Shown here in pieces: positions 1 through 19,257 of a stretch of DNA of 64,000 bases (the first letter of the stretch is position 1; the number at the start of each line of letters is the position of its first letter). The notes beneath the pieces are model-generated. The model saw only the letters and a program-made list of their open reading frames with translations. It was not told where the DNA came from and ran no database searches. The DNA lies in the NCBI RefSeq assembly GCF_958295425.1, contig NC_081154.1:8193341-8257340 (forward strand). The letters run 5' to 3'. Source of the DNA: Solea solea. Taxonomy: Eukaryota > Chordata > Actinopteri > Pleuronectiformes > Soleidae. Both the position numbers and the translations under genes were made by a program.

Positions 1-3000
1 GTTCAAAATCTGACAAAAAAGTCATAGTATAGTATGTCGTCCAAAATCTGTCAAAAAAGTCATAGTATAGTATGTCGTCCAAAATCAGTCAAAAAAGTCA
101 TACTATAGCATGTCGTCCAAAATTAGTCAAAAAAGTCATAGTATAGTATGTCGTTCAAAATCAGACAAAAAAGTCATAGTATAGCATGTCGTCCAAAATC
201 AGTCAAAAACGTCATAGTATAGCATGTCGTCCAAAATCAGTCAAAAAAGTCATAGTATAGTATGTGGTCCAAAATCAGTGAAAAAAGTCATAGTATAGTA
301 TGTCGTTCAAAATCAGTCAAAAAAGTCATAGTAAAGTATGTCATCCAAAATCAGTCAAGAAAGTCATAGTATAGTATGTGGTCCAAAATCAGTCAAAAAC
401 GTCATAGTATAGTATGTCGTCCAAAATCACTCCAAAAAGTCATAGTATAGCATGTCGTCCAAAATCTGTCAAAAAAGTCATAGTATAGCATGTCGTCCAG
501 AATCAGTCAAAAAAGTCATAGTATAGTATGTCGTCCAAAATCAGTCAAAAACGTCATAGTATAGCATTTCGTCCAGAATCAGTCAAAAAAGTCATCGTAT
601 AGTATGTCGTCCAAAATCAGTCCAAAAAGTCATAGTATAGCATGTCGTCCAAAATCAGTCAAAAAAGTCATAGTATAGTAAGTCGTCCAAAATTTGACAA
701 AAAAGTCATAATATAGTATGTTGTCCAAAATCAGTCAAAAAAGTCATAGTATAGTATGTGGTCCAAAATCAGTCAAAAAAGTCATAGTATAGTATATCGC
801 CCAAAATCACTCCAAAAAGTCATAGTATAGCATGTCGTCCAAAATCACTCCAAAAAGTCATAGTATAGCATGTCGTCCAAAATCAGTCAAAAAAGTCATA
901 GTATAGCATGTCGTCCAGAATCAGTCAAAAAAGTCATAGTATAGTATGTGGTCCAAAATCAGTCAAAAAGTCATAGTATATTATATCGCCCAAAATCAGT
1001 CCAAAAAGTGATAGTATAGCATGTCGTCCAAAATCAGTCAAAAAAGTCATAGTATAGTATGTGGTCCAAAATCTGTCAAAAAAGTCAAAGTATAGTATAT
1101 CGCCCAAAATCTGTCAAAAAAGTCATAGTATAGTATATCGTCCAAAATCTGTCAAAAAGTGATAGTATAGTATGTCGTCCAAAATTCACCCTAAAAAGTC
1201 ATAGTATAGTATGTGGTCCAAAATCAGTCAAAAAAGTCATAGTATAGTATGTCGTCCAAAATTCACCCTAAAAAGTCATAGTATAGCATGTCGTCCAAAA
1301 TCATTCCAAAAAGTCATAGTATAGCATGTCGTCCAGAATCAGTCAAAAAAGTCATAGTATAGTATGTCGTTCAAAATCAGTCAAAAACGTCATAGTATAG
1401 CATTTCGTCCAGAATCAGTCAAAAAAGTCATAGTATAGTATGTCGTCCAAAATCAGTCCAAAAAGTCATAGTATAGCATGTCGTCCAAAATCAGTCAAAA
1501 AAGTCATAGTATAGTAAGTCGTCCAAAATTTGACAAAAAAGTCATAATATAGTATGTTGTCCAAAATCAGTCAAAAAAGTCATAGTATAGTATGTGGTCC
1601 AAAATCAGTCAAAAAAGTCATAGTATAGTATATCGCCCAAAATCACTCCAAAAAGTCATAGTATAGCATGTCGTCCAAAATCACTCCAAAAAGTCATAGT
1701 ATAGCATGTCGTCCAAAATCAGTCAAAAAAGTCATAGTATAGCATGTCGTCCAGAATCAGTCAAAAAAGTCATAGTATAGTATGTGGTCCAAAATCAGTC
1801 AAAAAGTCATAGTATATTATATCGCCCAAAATCAGTCCAAAAAGTGATAGTATAGCATGTCGTCCAAAATCAGTCAAAAAAGTCATAGTATAGTATGTGG
1901 TCCAAAATCTGTCAAAAAAGTCAAAGTATAGTATATCGCCCAAAATCTGTCAAAAAAGTCATAGTATAGTATATCGTCCAAAATCTGTCAAAAAGTGATA
2001 GTATAGTATGTCGTCCAAAATTCACCCTAAAAAGTCATAGTATAGTATGTGGTCCAAAATCAGTCAAAAAAGTCATAGTATAGTATGTCGTCCAAAATTC
2101 ACCCTAAAAAGTCATAGTATAGTATGTGGTCCAAAATCAGTCAAAAAAGTCATACTATAGTATGTCTTCAAAATTCACCCAAAAAAGTCATACTATAGTA
2201 TTTCGTCCAAAATCAGTCAAAAAGTCATAGTATAGTATGTCGTCCAAAATCAGTCAAAAAAGTCATAGTATAGTATGTGGTCCAAAATCAGTCAAAAAAG
2301 TCATAGTATAGTATATCGCCCAAAATCACTCCAAAAAGTCATAGTGTAGTATGTGTTCCAAAATCAGTCAAAAAAGTCATAGTATAGCATGTCGTCCAGA
2401 ATCAGTCCAAAAATTGATAGTATAGCATGTCGTCCAAAATCAGTCAAAAAAGTCATAGTATAGTATGTGGTCCAAAATCAGTCAAAAAAGTCAAAGTATA
2501 GTATATCGCCCAAAATCTGTCAAAAAAGTCATAGTATAGTATGTCGTCCAAAATCTGTCAAAAAAGTGATAGTATAGTATGTCGTCCAAAATTCACCCTA
2601 TACCATGTCTTCCAAAATCAGTCAAAAAAGTCATAGTATAGTATGTGGTCCAAAATCAGTCAAAAAAGTCATAGTATAGTATGTCGTCCAAAATCAGTCA
2701 AAAAAGTCATACTATAGTATATCACCCAAAATCAGTTCAAAAAGTCATAGTATAGTATGTCGTCCAAAAACAGTCAAAAACGTCATAGTATAGTATATCG
2801 CCCAAAATCAGTCCAAAAAGTGATAGTATAGCATGTCGTCCAAAATCAGTCAAAAAAGTCATAGTATAGTATGTGGTCCAAAATCAGTCAAAAAAGTCAA
2901 AGTATAGTATATCGCCCAAAATCAGTCCAAAAAGTCATAGTATAGTATATCGTCCAAAATCTGTCAAAAAAGTGATGGTATAGTATGTCGTCCAAAATTC

Positions 3001-4960
3001 ACCCTAAAAAGTCATAGTATAGTATGTGGTCCAAAATCAGTCAAAAAAGTCATAGTATAGTATGTCTTCAAAATTCACCCTAAAAAGTCATAGTATAGTA
3101 TGTTGTCCAAAATCAGTCAAAAAAGTCATACTATAGTATGTCGTCCAAAATAAGTCAAAAAAGTCATACTATAGTATGTCTTCAAAATTCACCCAAAAAA
3201 GTCATACTATAGTATTTCGTCCAAAATCAGTCAAAAAGTCATAGTATAGTATGTCGTCCAAAATCAGTCAAAAAAGTCATAGTATAGTAAGTCGTCCAAA
3301 ATTTGACAAAAAAGTCATAATATAGTATGTCGTCCAAAATCAGTCAAAAAAGTCATAGTATAGTATGTGGTCCAAAATCAGTCAAAAAAGTCATAGTATA
3401 GTATATCGCCCAAAATCACTCCAAAAAGTCATAGTGTAGTATGTGTTCCAAAATCAGTCAAAAAAGTCATAGTATAGCATGTCGTCCAGAATCAGTCCAA
3501 AAATTGATAGTATAGCATGTCGTCCAAAATCAGTCAAAAAAGTCATAGTATAGTATGTGGTCCAAAATCAGTCAAAAAAGTCAAAGTATAGTATATCGCC
3601 CAAAATCTGTCAAAAAAGTCATAGTATAGTATGTCGTCCAAAATCTGTCAAAAAAGTGATAGTATAGTATGTCGTCCAAAATTCACCCTAAAAAGTCATA
3701 GTATAGTATGTGGTCCAAAATCAGTCAAAAAAGTCATAGTATATTATGTGGTCCAAAATCAGTCAAAAAAGTCATACTATAGTATGTCTTCAAAATTCAA
3801 CCTAAAAAGTCATAGTATAGTATGTCGTCCTAAATCAGTCAAAAAAGTTATAGTATAGTATGTGGTCCAAAATCAGTCAAAAAAGTCAAAGTATAGTATA
3901 TCGCCCAAAATCAGTCCAAAAAGTCATAGTATAGTATATCGTCCAAAATCTGTCAAAAAAGTGATGGTATAGTATGTGGTCCAAAATTCACCCTAAAAAG
4001 TCATAGTATAGTATGTGGTCCAAAATCAGTCAAAAAAGTCATAGTATAGTATGTCTTCAAAATTCACCCTAAAAAGTCATAGTATAGTATGTTGTCCAAA
4101 ATCAGTCAAAAAAGTCATACTATAGTATGTCGTCCAAAATAAGTCAAAAAAGTCATACTATAGTATGTCTTCAAAATTCACCCAAAAAAGTCATACTATA
4201 GTATTTCGTCCAAAATCAGTCAAAAAGTCATAGTATAGTATGTCGTCCAAAATCAGTCAAAAAAGTCATAGTATAGTAAGTCGTCCAAAATTTGACAAAA
4301 AAGTCATAATATAGTATGTCGTCCAAAATCAGTCAAAAAAGTCATAGTATAGTATGTGGTCCAAAATCAGTCAAAAAAGTCATAGTATAGTATATCGCCC
4401 AAAATCACTCCAAAAAGTCATAGTGTAGTATGTGTTCCAAAATCAGTCAAAAAAGTCATAGTATAGCATGTCGTCCAGAATCAGTCCAAAAATTGATAGT
4501 ATAGCATGTCGTCCAAAATCAGTCAAAAAAGTCATAGTATAGTATGTGGTCCAAAATCAGTCAAAAAAGTCAAAGTATAGTATATCGCCCAAAATCTGTC
4601 AAAAAAGTCATAGTATAGTATGTCGTCCAAAATCTGTCAAAAAAGTGATAGTATAGTATGTCGTCCAAAATTCACCCTAAAAAGTCATAGTATAGTATGT
4701 GGTCCAAAATCAGTCAAAAAAGTCATAGTATATTATGTGGTCCAAAATCAGTCAAAAAAGTCATACTATAGTATGTCTTCAAAATTCAACCTAAAAAGTC
4801 ATACTATAGTATGTCGTCCTAAATCAGTCAAAAAAGTTATAGTATAGTATGTCGTCAAAATTCACCCAAAAAAGTCACACTACAGTATGTCGTCCAAAAT
4901 CAGTCAAAATAGACATAGTATAGTAGGTCTTCAAGAATCAGTCAAAAAAGTCATACTATA
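1..4960. repeat. AT-rich satellite array, ~38-bp unit, with higher-order copies
   Basis: The whole stretch is a head-to-tail array of a unit of about 38 bp. Each unit has a conserved core AAAATCAGTCAAAAAAGTCA, then TAGTATAGTATG and a GTCGTCC or GTGGTCC end. Variants include TTTGAC, CACTCC, TTCACCCT and CATACTATAGTATG. Unit variants recur in the same order. A marker (AGTCGTCCAAAATTTGAC) occurs at 681, 1517, 3290 and 4279. The first two lie in blocks 836 bp apart (22 units) and the last two in blocks 989 bp apart (about 26 units). The array is cut by the left window edge and ends at about 4960 in unique sequence. Open frames of 75 aa inside it are by-products of the repeat. Confidence 0.97.
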
Positions 4961-5303
4961 GTATGTCGTCCACTGTGCACAGATGTATGAGTTTGTGTTT
5001 GCTTCATTTTATTCATTTATTTATTCATAGATGTTTTCCTTTTGTCATCTGCCTTACTGATACCATAATTTTAGATGTGCTATGTTCTGTATGTGATCTT
5101 TTGAAAAATAAACAAACAAAAAAACAAGCATTTTTAACAATTATTTCAGAAACTGGAGATTTTTTCTCAAAAACAAAAGATATTTAATTTAGAACAGTTT
5201 CTATTTGAAGGAATAAAATGCTCTAATCAGCTTAAATAATTGACTGAAAGGAATAGTTGCAGTGTGTCCCCATAATACAAACAGAATCTTTACAATAATA
5301 ATT
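4961..5303. other. unique AT-rich spacer between satellite and ndel1 3' end
   Basis: Non-repetitive AT-rich DNA. On the plus strand an AATAAA lies near 5107 followed by an A-rich run, which could be a polyadenylation signal for a plus-strand gene further left, but nothing else supports that. No coding signal is seen. Confidence 0.5.
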
Positions 5304-5304
5304 C

Positions 5305-6326
5305 ATGTAGTATAAGTAGAGCTTTTATTAAAACATGCAATATAAGAAATCTCAAATAATTCAAACCCGCAAACAATAACAAATAGGCAATATTGCACTT
5401 GGATGAAAAAAAAAATAAAGGTGGCATTTTAAGTTGACACAAGGTCAAAGTGCTTCACTTTATCTTGTAGTGAACAGTACTGAAAATGAGTTGTGTAGTT
5501 AATCAAAACAAACAAAGGACGCTAGATTTCTACGGGATAAAACACTGACCAGAGAATACAAGAATGCTGGTTAACTGCTGTGAACACTACACCAGCACCA
5601 TTTCACTGGCTGTCTATATAAATAACGATCAATATGACCAATACTGTACACATCATGTCACATAATTCAGACGTTAACGGTGCGTTTGACCCACGACGTT
5701 GACACAAAGACTCCAGTTTACTCCCTTTTGAGACAGTTTGGAAATCAGATCACAGTAGACAAGAAAACTGCGTAAGACAATCTTTTGAATCGTCACTCAC
5801 ACACCGAAGATAATGTGGTGGACACTGAGAAACAGCAGTAACCAGTGAAGACATGAGTCATGTGGCATAATGTGCCAACCAATGTAAACCCGTTATTTTG
5901 CATTCTTTGCTGTGGAAGTACATATAAATGTTAACTGCATTTATTGCTCAGGGAAAAAAAAAAAAAAGCTTAAAATAATATTTGGAAGTTGAAGTTTAAT
6001 AGTAAATGTGCATAATATTTCCTTTTTAAGATTAAGATTTGTTGACAAATTGGGGGCAACCTGACGGAACCTTGTGTCAACAGCAGAGGGCTTCACCACC
6101 TTTTGTACAAGGCAAACAGCAGATACAGTAACACATACAGTGTACAGACAGGGACGCGTTATTACAGTAGGAACAAAGCACAAGTTGTGAGAACAGAGAA
6201 GATGAGAGGAGGCTCCGGGATAACAGTACAACCAAGTTATACAGTGTTTGTGTTTATTTTTTTGTCTGCACTTTTCCATCAGAGGAGTGAATGTGTTGGG
6301 TGACAGGGTTATAGAGGGGGAGGGGG
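5305..6326 (-). other. ndel1: ndel1 3' untranslated region (approximate)
   Basis: Sequence following the ndel1 stop codon on the minus strand. The first convincing minus-strand AATAAA downstream lies at 5324-5329, giving a 3' UTR of about 1.0 kb. The cleavage point is inferred. A nearer AATAAA at about 5937-5942 could give a shorter form. Confidence 0.5.
5324..5329 (-). terminator. ndel1: candidate polyadenylation signal of ndel1
   Basis: Canonical AATAAA read on the minus strand about 1 kb after the stop codon and about 360 bp from the edge of the satellite. Assigned by position only. Confidence 0.4.
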
Positions 6327-15617
<9,291 letters not shown>

Positions 15618-16430
15618 GGCCAACAAATCTGGGGAGGAAGAAGGAATGAGAAAAAACAACAGGGATTATTACTATGAGAATACGTTTTTTAAATGGCTGT
15701 AAAGAGTAAAAGGTCATGTACATTACACTACGGGACATTGCATCTTTTGTTATAACTTTCAATTAGTATCAAATCTCACTTCACATTATAAAAAAAAAGA
15801 TATAGCAAGCACTCAAAAGGAGAGAACAAGATATTATATTCAACAAATTAACTAAAATAAGAATTTCTTTAACAATAAAGAAATTATTCTCTTCACTTAT
15901 ATATACTTTATATTCCTTTGCAAAAAATCTAAATGTGTTCTCCTTAATTTATATTAATATTATTTTCTGTTAGCACTCACAGTATGAGCTTTTGAAAAGT
16001 CACATTTTTGTGGATAAATCAAGTGTATAAATAGATAAATAACAATTTACAGATGAAAGAATCCCAGTCTTAATTCCACACATGATGAAAGGGTTCTTAA
16101 CAGAATGAACGATGACCCTACAGTGCAGTGATCACTGATCATTTTAAAGATCAGAAACGAGATAAAAACACATTGAGATACATAAATAACCCGATTTTGA
16201 ACTATTGTTTTTTGAAGAAAAGAATGAAACAGGTGCACAAATGAGCCAAATGTGAGCGAGTGAATAAACAGAGATGATGACGATGACGATGATGCTGAGC
16301 TCAGCTGTCAAAACTGGGTGTGAAAACAAGCCGTGAATCAATCAAACGACCAGAAAATAACCACTGTTTTCTCCTCCTTTCTTAAAAAAACCAACGAGAA
16401 CTGAGTAAAGATTATATCTTTTTTTCTTAC

Positions 16431-16550
16431 CTGAACATCGACACAGATCAGTCCATTACTGCCGCTGGTTAGCGCTGATGAGGCCGATCATCTCCTGTGA
16501 CTGTGTGGTGATCTCAGCTGCCTCTGCGCAGCACGACATTTAAAGGAGAA
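16431..16550 (-). other. ndel1: ndel1 5' untranslated exon 1 (5' end approximate)
   Basis: A strong minus-strand donor (CAG|GTAAGA) ends at 16431. It joins the acceptor before coding exon 2 at 15628. The exon holds no in-frame start for Ndel1. It contains three upstream ATGs. A TTTAAATG stretch near 16537-16544 could lie close to the transcription start. The upstream limit is not determinable from sequence. Confidence 0.6.
16456..16491 (-). other. upstream ORF 1 in the ndel1 leader (11 codons plus stop)
   Basis: ATG at 16491-16489 reads MIGLISANQRQ and stops at TAA 16458-16456. That stop overlaps a second ATG at 16456-16454, which encodes only Met-Asp before TGA (16448). Present only if transcription starts upstream of 16491. 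Confidence 0.5.
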
Positions 16551-16559
16551 CACACGCTA

Positions 16560-17800
16560 AACACGAACACTCGCTGTTATTTTATCTACACTAATTTAAC
16601 ACATAATAATAATTTCAGATATTTAAAAAAAAGTATAGCAAAATATAAAGTGTCCCCGCTTTAGGAAAGCGTAAACAAAATCCGTTTTTAGTGTAGATTT
16701 TCCTCTTGATATTTCTCGTGTTCGCGAGCTTCACTGCTGCACACACGCAGCGCAGAAGACGCGGTTAATGTAAAAACAGCGCCACCTGCTGCATGGCAAG
16801 GTTGTGTTACAACAAAATCAAGGCATAAAATGATGGGGAAAAAAATTGCTCAAACTCAAGGTGATGAGATGAATAAGACCTAGGAGAAAATGAGTCAGAG
16901 TTGAAATGTTTTAGTTTAAATATTATACATTTAAATTGACATATACAGTATTATAAACCTTTATACGACCATAGCCTACTTATATAACATTAGTGAAAAT
17001 AAAAAGAATTTTTTTTATTACAAAACATTATACAATGCGATGTACAGAATAATATAGGGAATACAGCTTATTCAATTTAAGAGCACAGAAGAATAAGAAA
17101 TGTAAACATAAACAAAATAAACAACCGAAACAGAGGTTAGAGTTAGAGGTAGAATTCATCACAAAGTGTTTTCACAGCTTCAGTGTTTGTGTAAGTATTT
17201 ATTGTGTCTAGGAAAGATTGGAAGTAGACTTTTAGCTTGGGTTTTTGATTCATATATTTGCTGGCGTGGATATGAAACGTTGCTAGTACTATACATTCTT
17301 AATTAAATTAAGAATGTATAGTTTTTTCTTTAATTATAAAACAGAACAAGAATGACTGAGGTCATTCTAGAAAGTGGGTACAAACCCAAAAGAGATGAGT
17401 TATTGTTTCAAAAAACACACGCATAGAGGGCTCAATATTGATTCTAAATGTCATTTAATGAACATTAACAGGATTGTATCTGTGCAGCAGTTTAAGTGAA
17501 ACTTCACAAACCTTAGCTGTCCTCATTTTTCCTAAGCTTTTTCCTTAACTATATTATAATACAAGTGGTTCCAAACAAAAGCTTACTGACAGAGTATCTT
17601 TGTATGATTTCCTTTACACGTTTATTATCAGTGTGTATGCTCAAAAAAGGTCTCTGAGTTCACTATGTATTGATCATGTACAGTATCATTATAGATTGTA
17701 GACGATAACAGCATTTTAAAGCCTGAGGGAAATAGCATCAAATGTGGGAGAGTGGTTTCCACGTAGAGAGATCGTGACGTGACCTGCGTCATCACTGGCC
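16560..17800. other. intergenic region between ndel1 and tex47
   Basis: Divergent intergenic DNA, AT-rich. Holds a near-perfect palindrome at 17288-17322. GC content rises from about 17750 toward the X-box. No gene seen. Confidence 0.6.
17288..17322. repeat. 35-nt near-perfect palindrome
   Basis: Arms of 17 nt (ACTATACATTCTTAATT and its exact reverse complement) separated by one A. It could extrude a cruciform. Seen directly in sequence. Confidence 0.95.
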
Positions 17801-17803
17801 CCC

Positions 17804-17817
17804 GTTGCCACGGTAAC
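17804..17817 (+). promoter_or_regulatory. X-box (RFX-factor binding site)
   Basis: GTTGCCACGGTAAC: two perfect half-sites (GTTGCC and GGTAAC) with a 2-nt spacer, matching the RFX consensus. It lies 30 bp before a candidate first exon in a locally GC-richer patch. RFX sites are typical of ciliary and testis genes, which fits tex47 downstream. Confidence 0.75.
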
Positions 17818-17846
17818 TGGCCTCAGGTTACGTTTGGATCGTAATA

Positions 17847-17972
17847 ATGGCTGCCTCGCAGAAAGTCGGAGGCATTTCGTCAAAGTCGTGGGAAAACAGA
17901 GAGACTTCAGAGGAGGACGACGGAAGAGACACAGTGACACTGTTGGACGTGTTCACCGGGACACTGAGAGAG
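17847..17972 (+). CDS. orphan candidate first exon (42 codons), downstream of the X-box
   Basis: ATG at 17847 opens 42 codons beginning MAASQKVGGISSKSWENRE, acidic and serine-rich, ending at a plausible donor (GAGAG|GTTTGTG) in phase 0. Reading through instead stops after 51 codons. Phase 0 cannot be joined in frame to the tex47 exon at 19144, since every nearby acceptor gives a stop or a wrong frame. It may be a tex47 leader exon containing an upstream ORF, the start of another transcript, or non-coding. The protein is not recognised. Confidence 0.3.
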
Positions 17973-18759
17973 GTTTGTGTGTCTCTGCGTGTCGAATAAC
18001 GGGAGATAACGGTGACGTCTATTCGTTGAATATCGCTGCTGTCCGTCTGGCCCACAGATTAATTAAAGACAAGTACATTTGTCAACAACAGCTCCTGAAG
18101 CATGTACATCAAAAAGGATTAATGTCACACTGTAAAAATAAATACATAAATCATAATCATTCTTTATATTAACAATTTGAATGGACTGGAAAAGTCCTAT
18201 GGACAAGAACCAATATTTAGAAAGTTAATTAGGTGATTTAATGCCAGTGTAAGTGGATTAGTGAGAAAACAAGAAGCTACACTCAGCCAGCAAACATGAT
18301 CAGGATTCAAATGAGGACAATATAGGGACCACAGACCACAATCCTAACACCTTTGCCATTAAATATTGTTAACTATATAATAATATGACATCAAATGCAT
18401 CTTCTAACACCTCCTGAATTCATATTTTAATGGTTATTAACTATTTAATATACTATTTTTCTTTTATTCCTCCATAATCCTCCATTTTCCTGGACCTTTA
18501 TGTAAACAGTTATTGGAATTGTTTTCTATAGTTGCCATAGAACGTGTAAAAAAGTGTATTAAGTAAACATGAGTGAACAATGAGTGCTGGAGAAGTCGAC
18601 ATTACTATAGTGTTTGTATTTCAGATATCATTATAAAAGGTTGTACAATTGTACATAAACACAGAGGGATTTGTTTATAACTCACTTTCTCTTTTTGTGG
18701 GTTGGTGAAACGAGTAATTCAATAAATATGTGCAACCAAATGCTGTCATAAAATGATGC

Positions 18760-19010
18760 ACTACAAAGGTTGTGACAAAAGTAACGTTAGGAGAACATTA
18801 ATGCAACCTAAAGAGAACATTGTGTAAAGGTTGAATGAAGGTTGGGGCCAAAGTAACGTTAAGGGAACGTTCTGGGAACCGAATGTGCAACTGAAAGCTA
18901 ACGTTAAGAGAACGTTAGGAAAACCTTAGGACTACCTAGGGCAAATTTCAGGGCACGTTCCCGCAACTAAAAGGTAACATTCACAGAACGTTCTGGGAAG
19001 CAGAAATTGT
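18760..19010 (+). repeat. AACGTT-rich interspersed repeat, copy 2 (uninterrupted)
   Basis: Co-linear with copy 1 at 14050-14635. Contains many AACGTT/AACATT words, including AGTAACGTTAAGGGAACGTT and AGAACGTTCTGGGAA. It ends just upstream of the tex47 start region. Family name not known to me. Confidence 0.8.
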
Positions 19011-19143
19011 CCTGATCTGTTGTCACAGCAGAGTGCCAGAGAACAAAGGCTTCCTAGGATATAAGCTTTCATAAACACTGTGGGCATACCACACACTCTC
19101 TCTCTGCTGAAGTGTTTGAACTAGACTGAGAAAGTCAGGGGCC

Positions 19144-19257
19144 ATGATGGAGAAAACTGAGCCGTTGAAAGGAGAAGAAAAGAAAGAGGAAGAAACTCGG
19201 AAAAGTTTATTTCAGCATCTCATGAATCAGAAGAAGAATCTGCGAGATGAAGACACG
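19144..19257 (+). CDS. tex47: tex47 coding exon 1
   Basis: Encodes residues 1-38, highly charged (EEKKEEETRK), then QHLMNQKKNLRDED, comparable to the KRNLLLLQK stretch of mammals. Donor ACG|GTTCGT, phase 0. A TATA-like GATATAAG lies at about 19058, so transcription could also start nearby. Confidence 0.75.

Noticed and set aside
3631..4847. Twin 75-aa open frames (MSSKICQKSDS...) inside the array
   Set aside because: They are the same satellite copied 989 bp apart; period and composition come from the repeat, not from coding selection.
1..4960. Regularly repeated unit as a CRISPR array
   Set aside because: Units are contiguous tandem copies with no unique spacers, and the window is clearly vertebrate.
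17834..18172. 112-aa plus-strand frame near the X-box
   Set aside because: It starts 13 bases before the better-context ATG in another frame and runs into AT-rich sequence; no family match.
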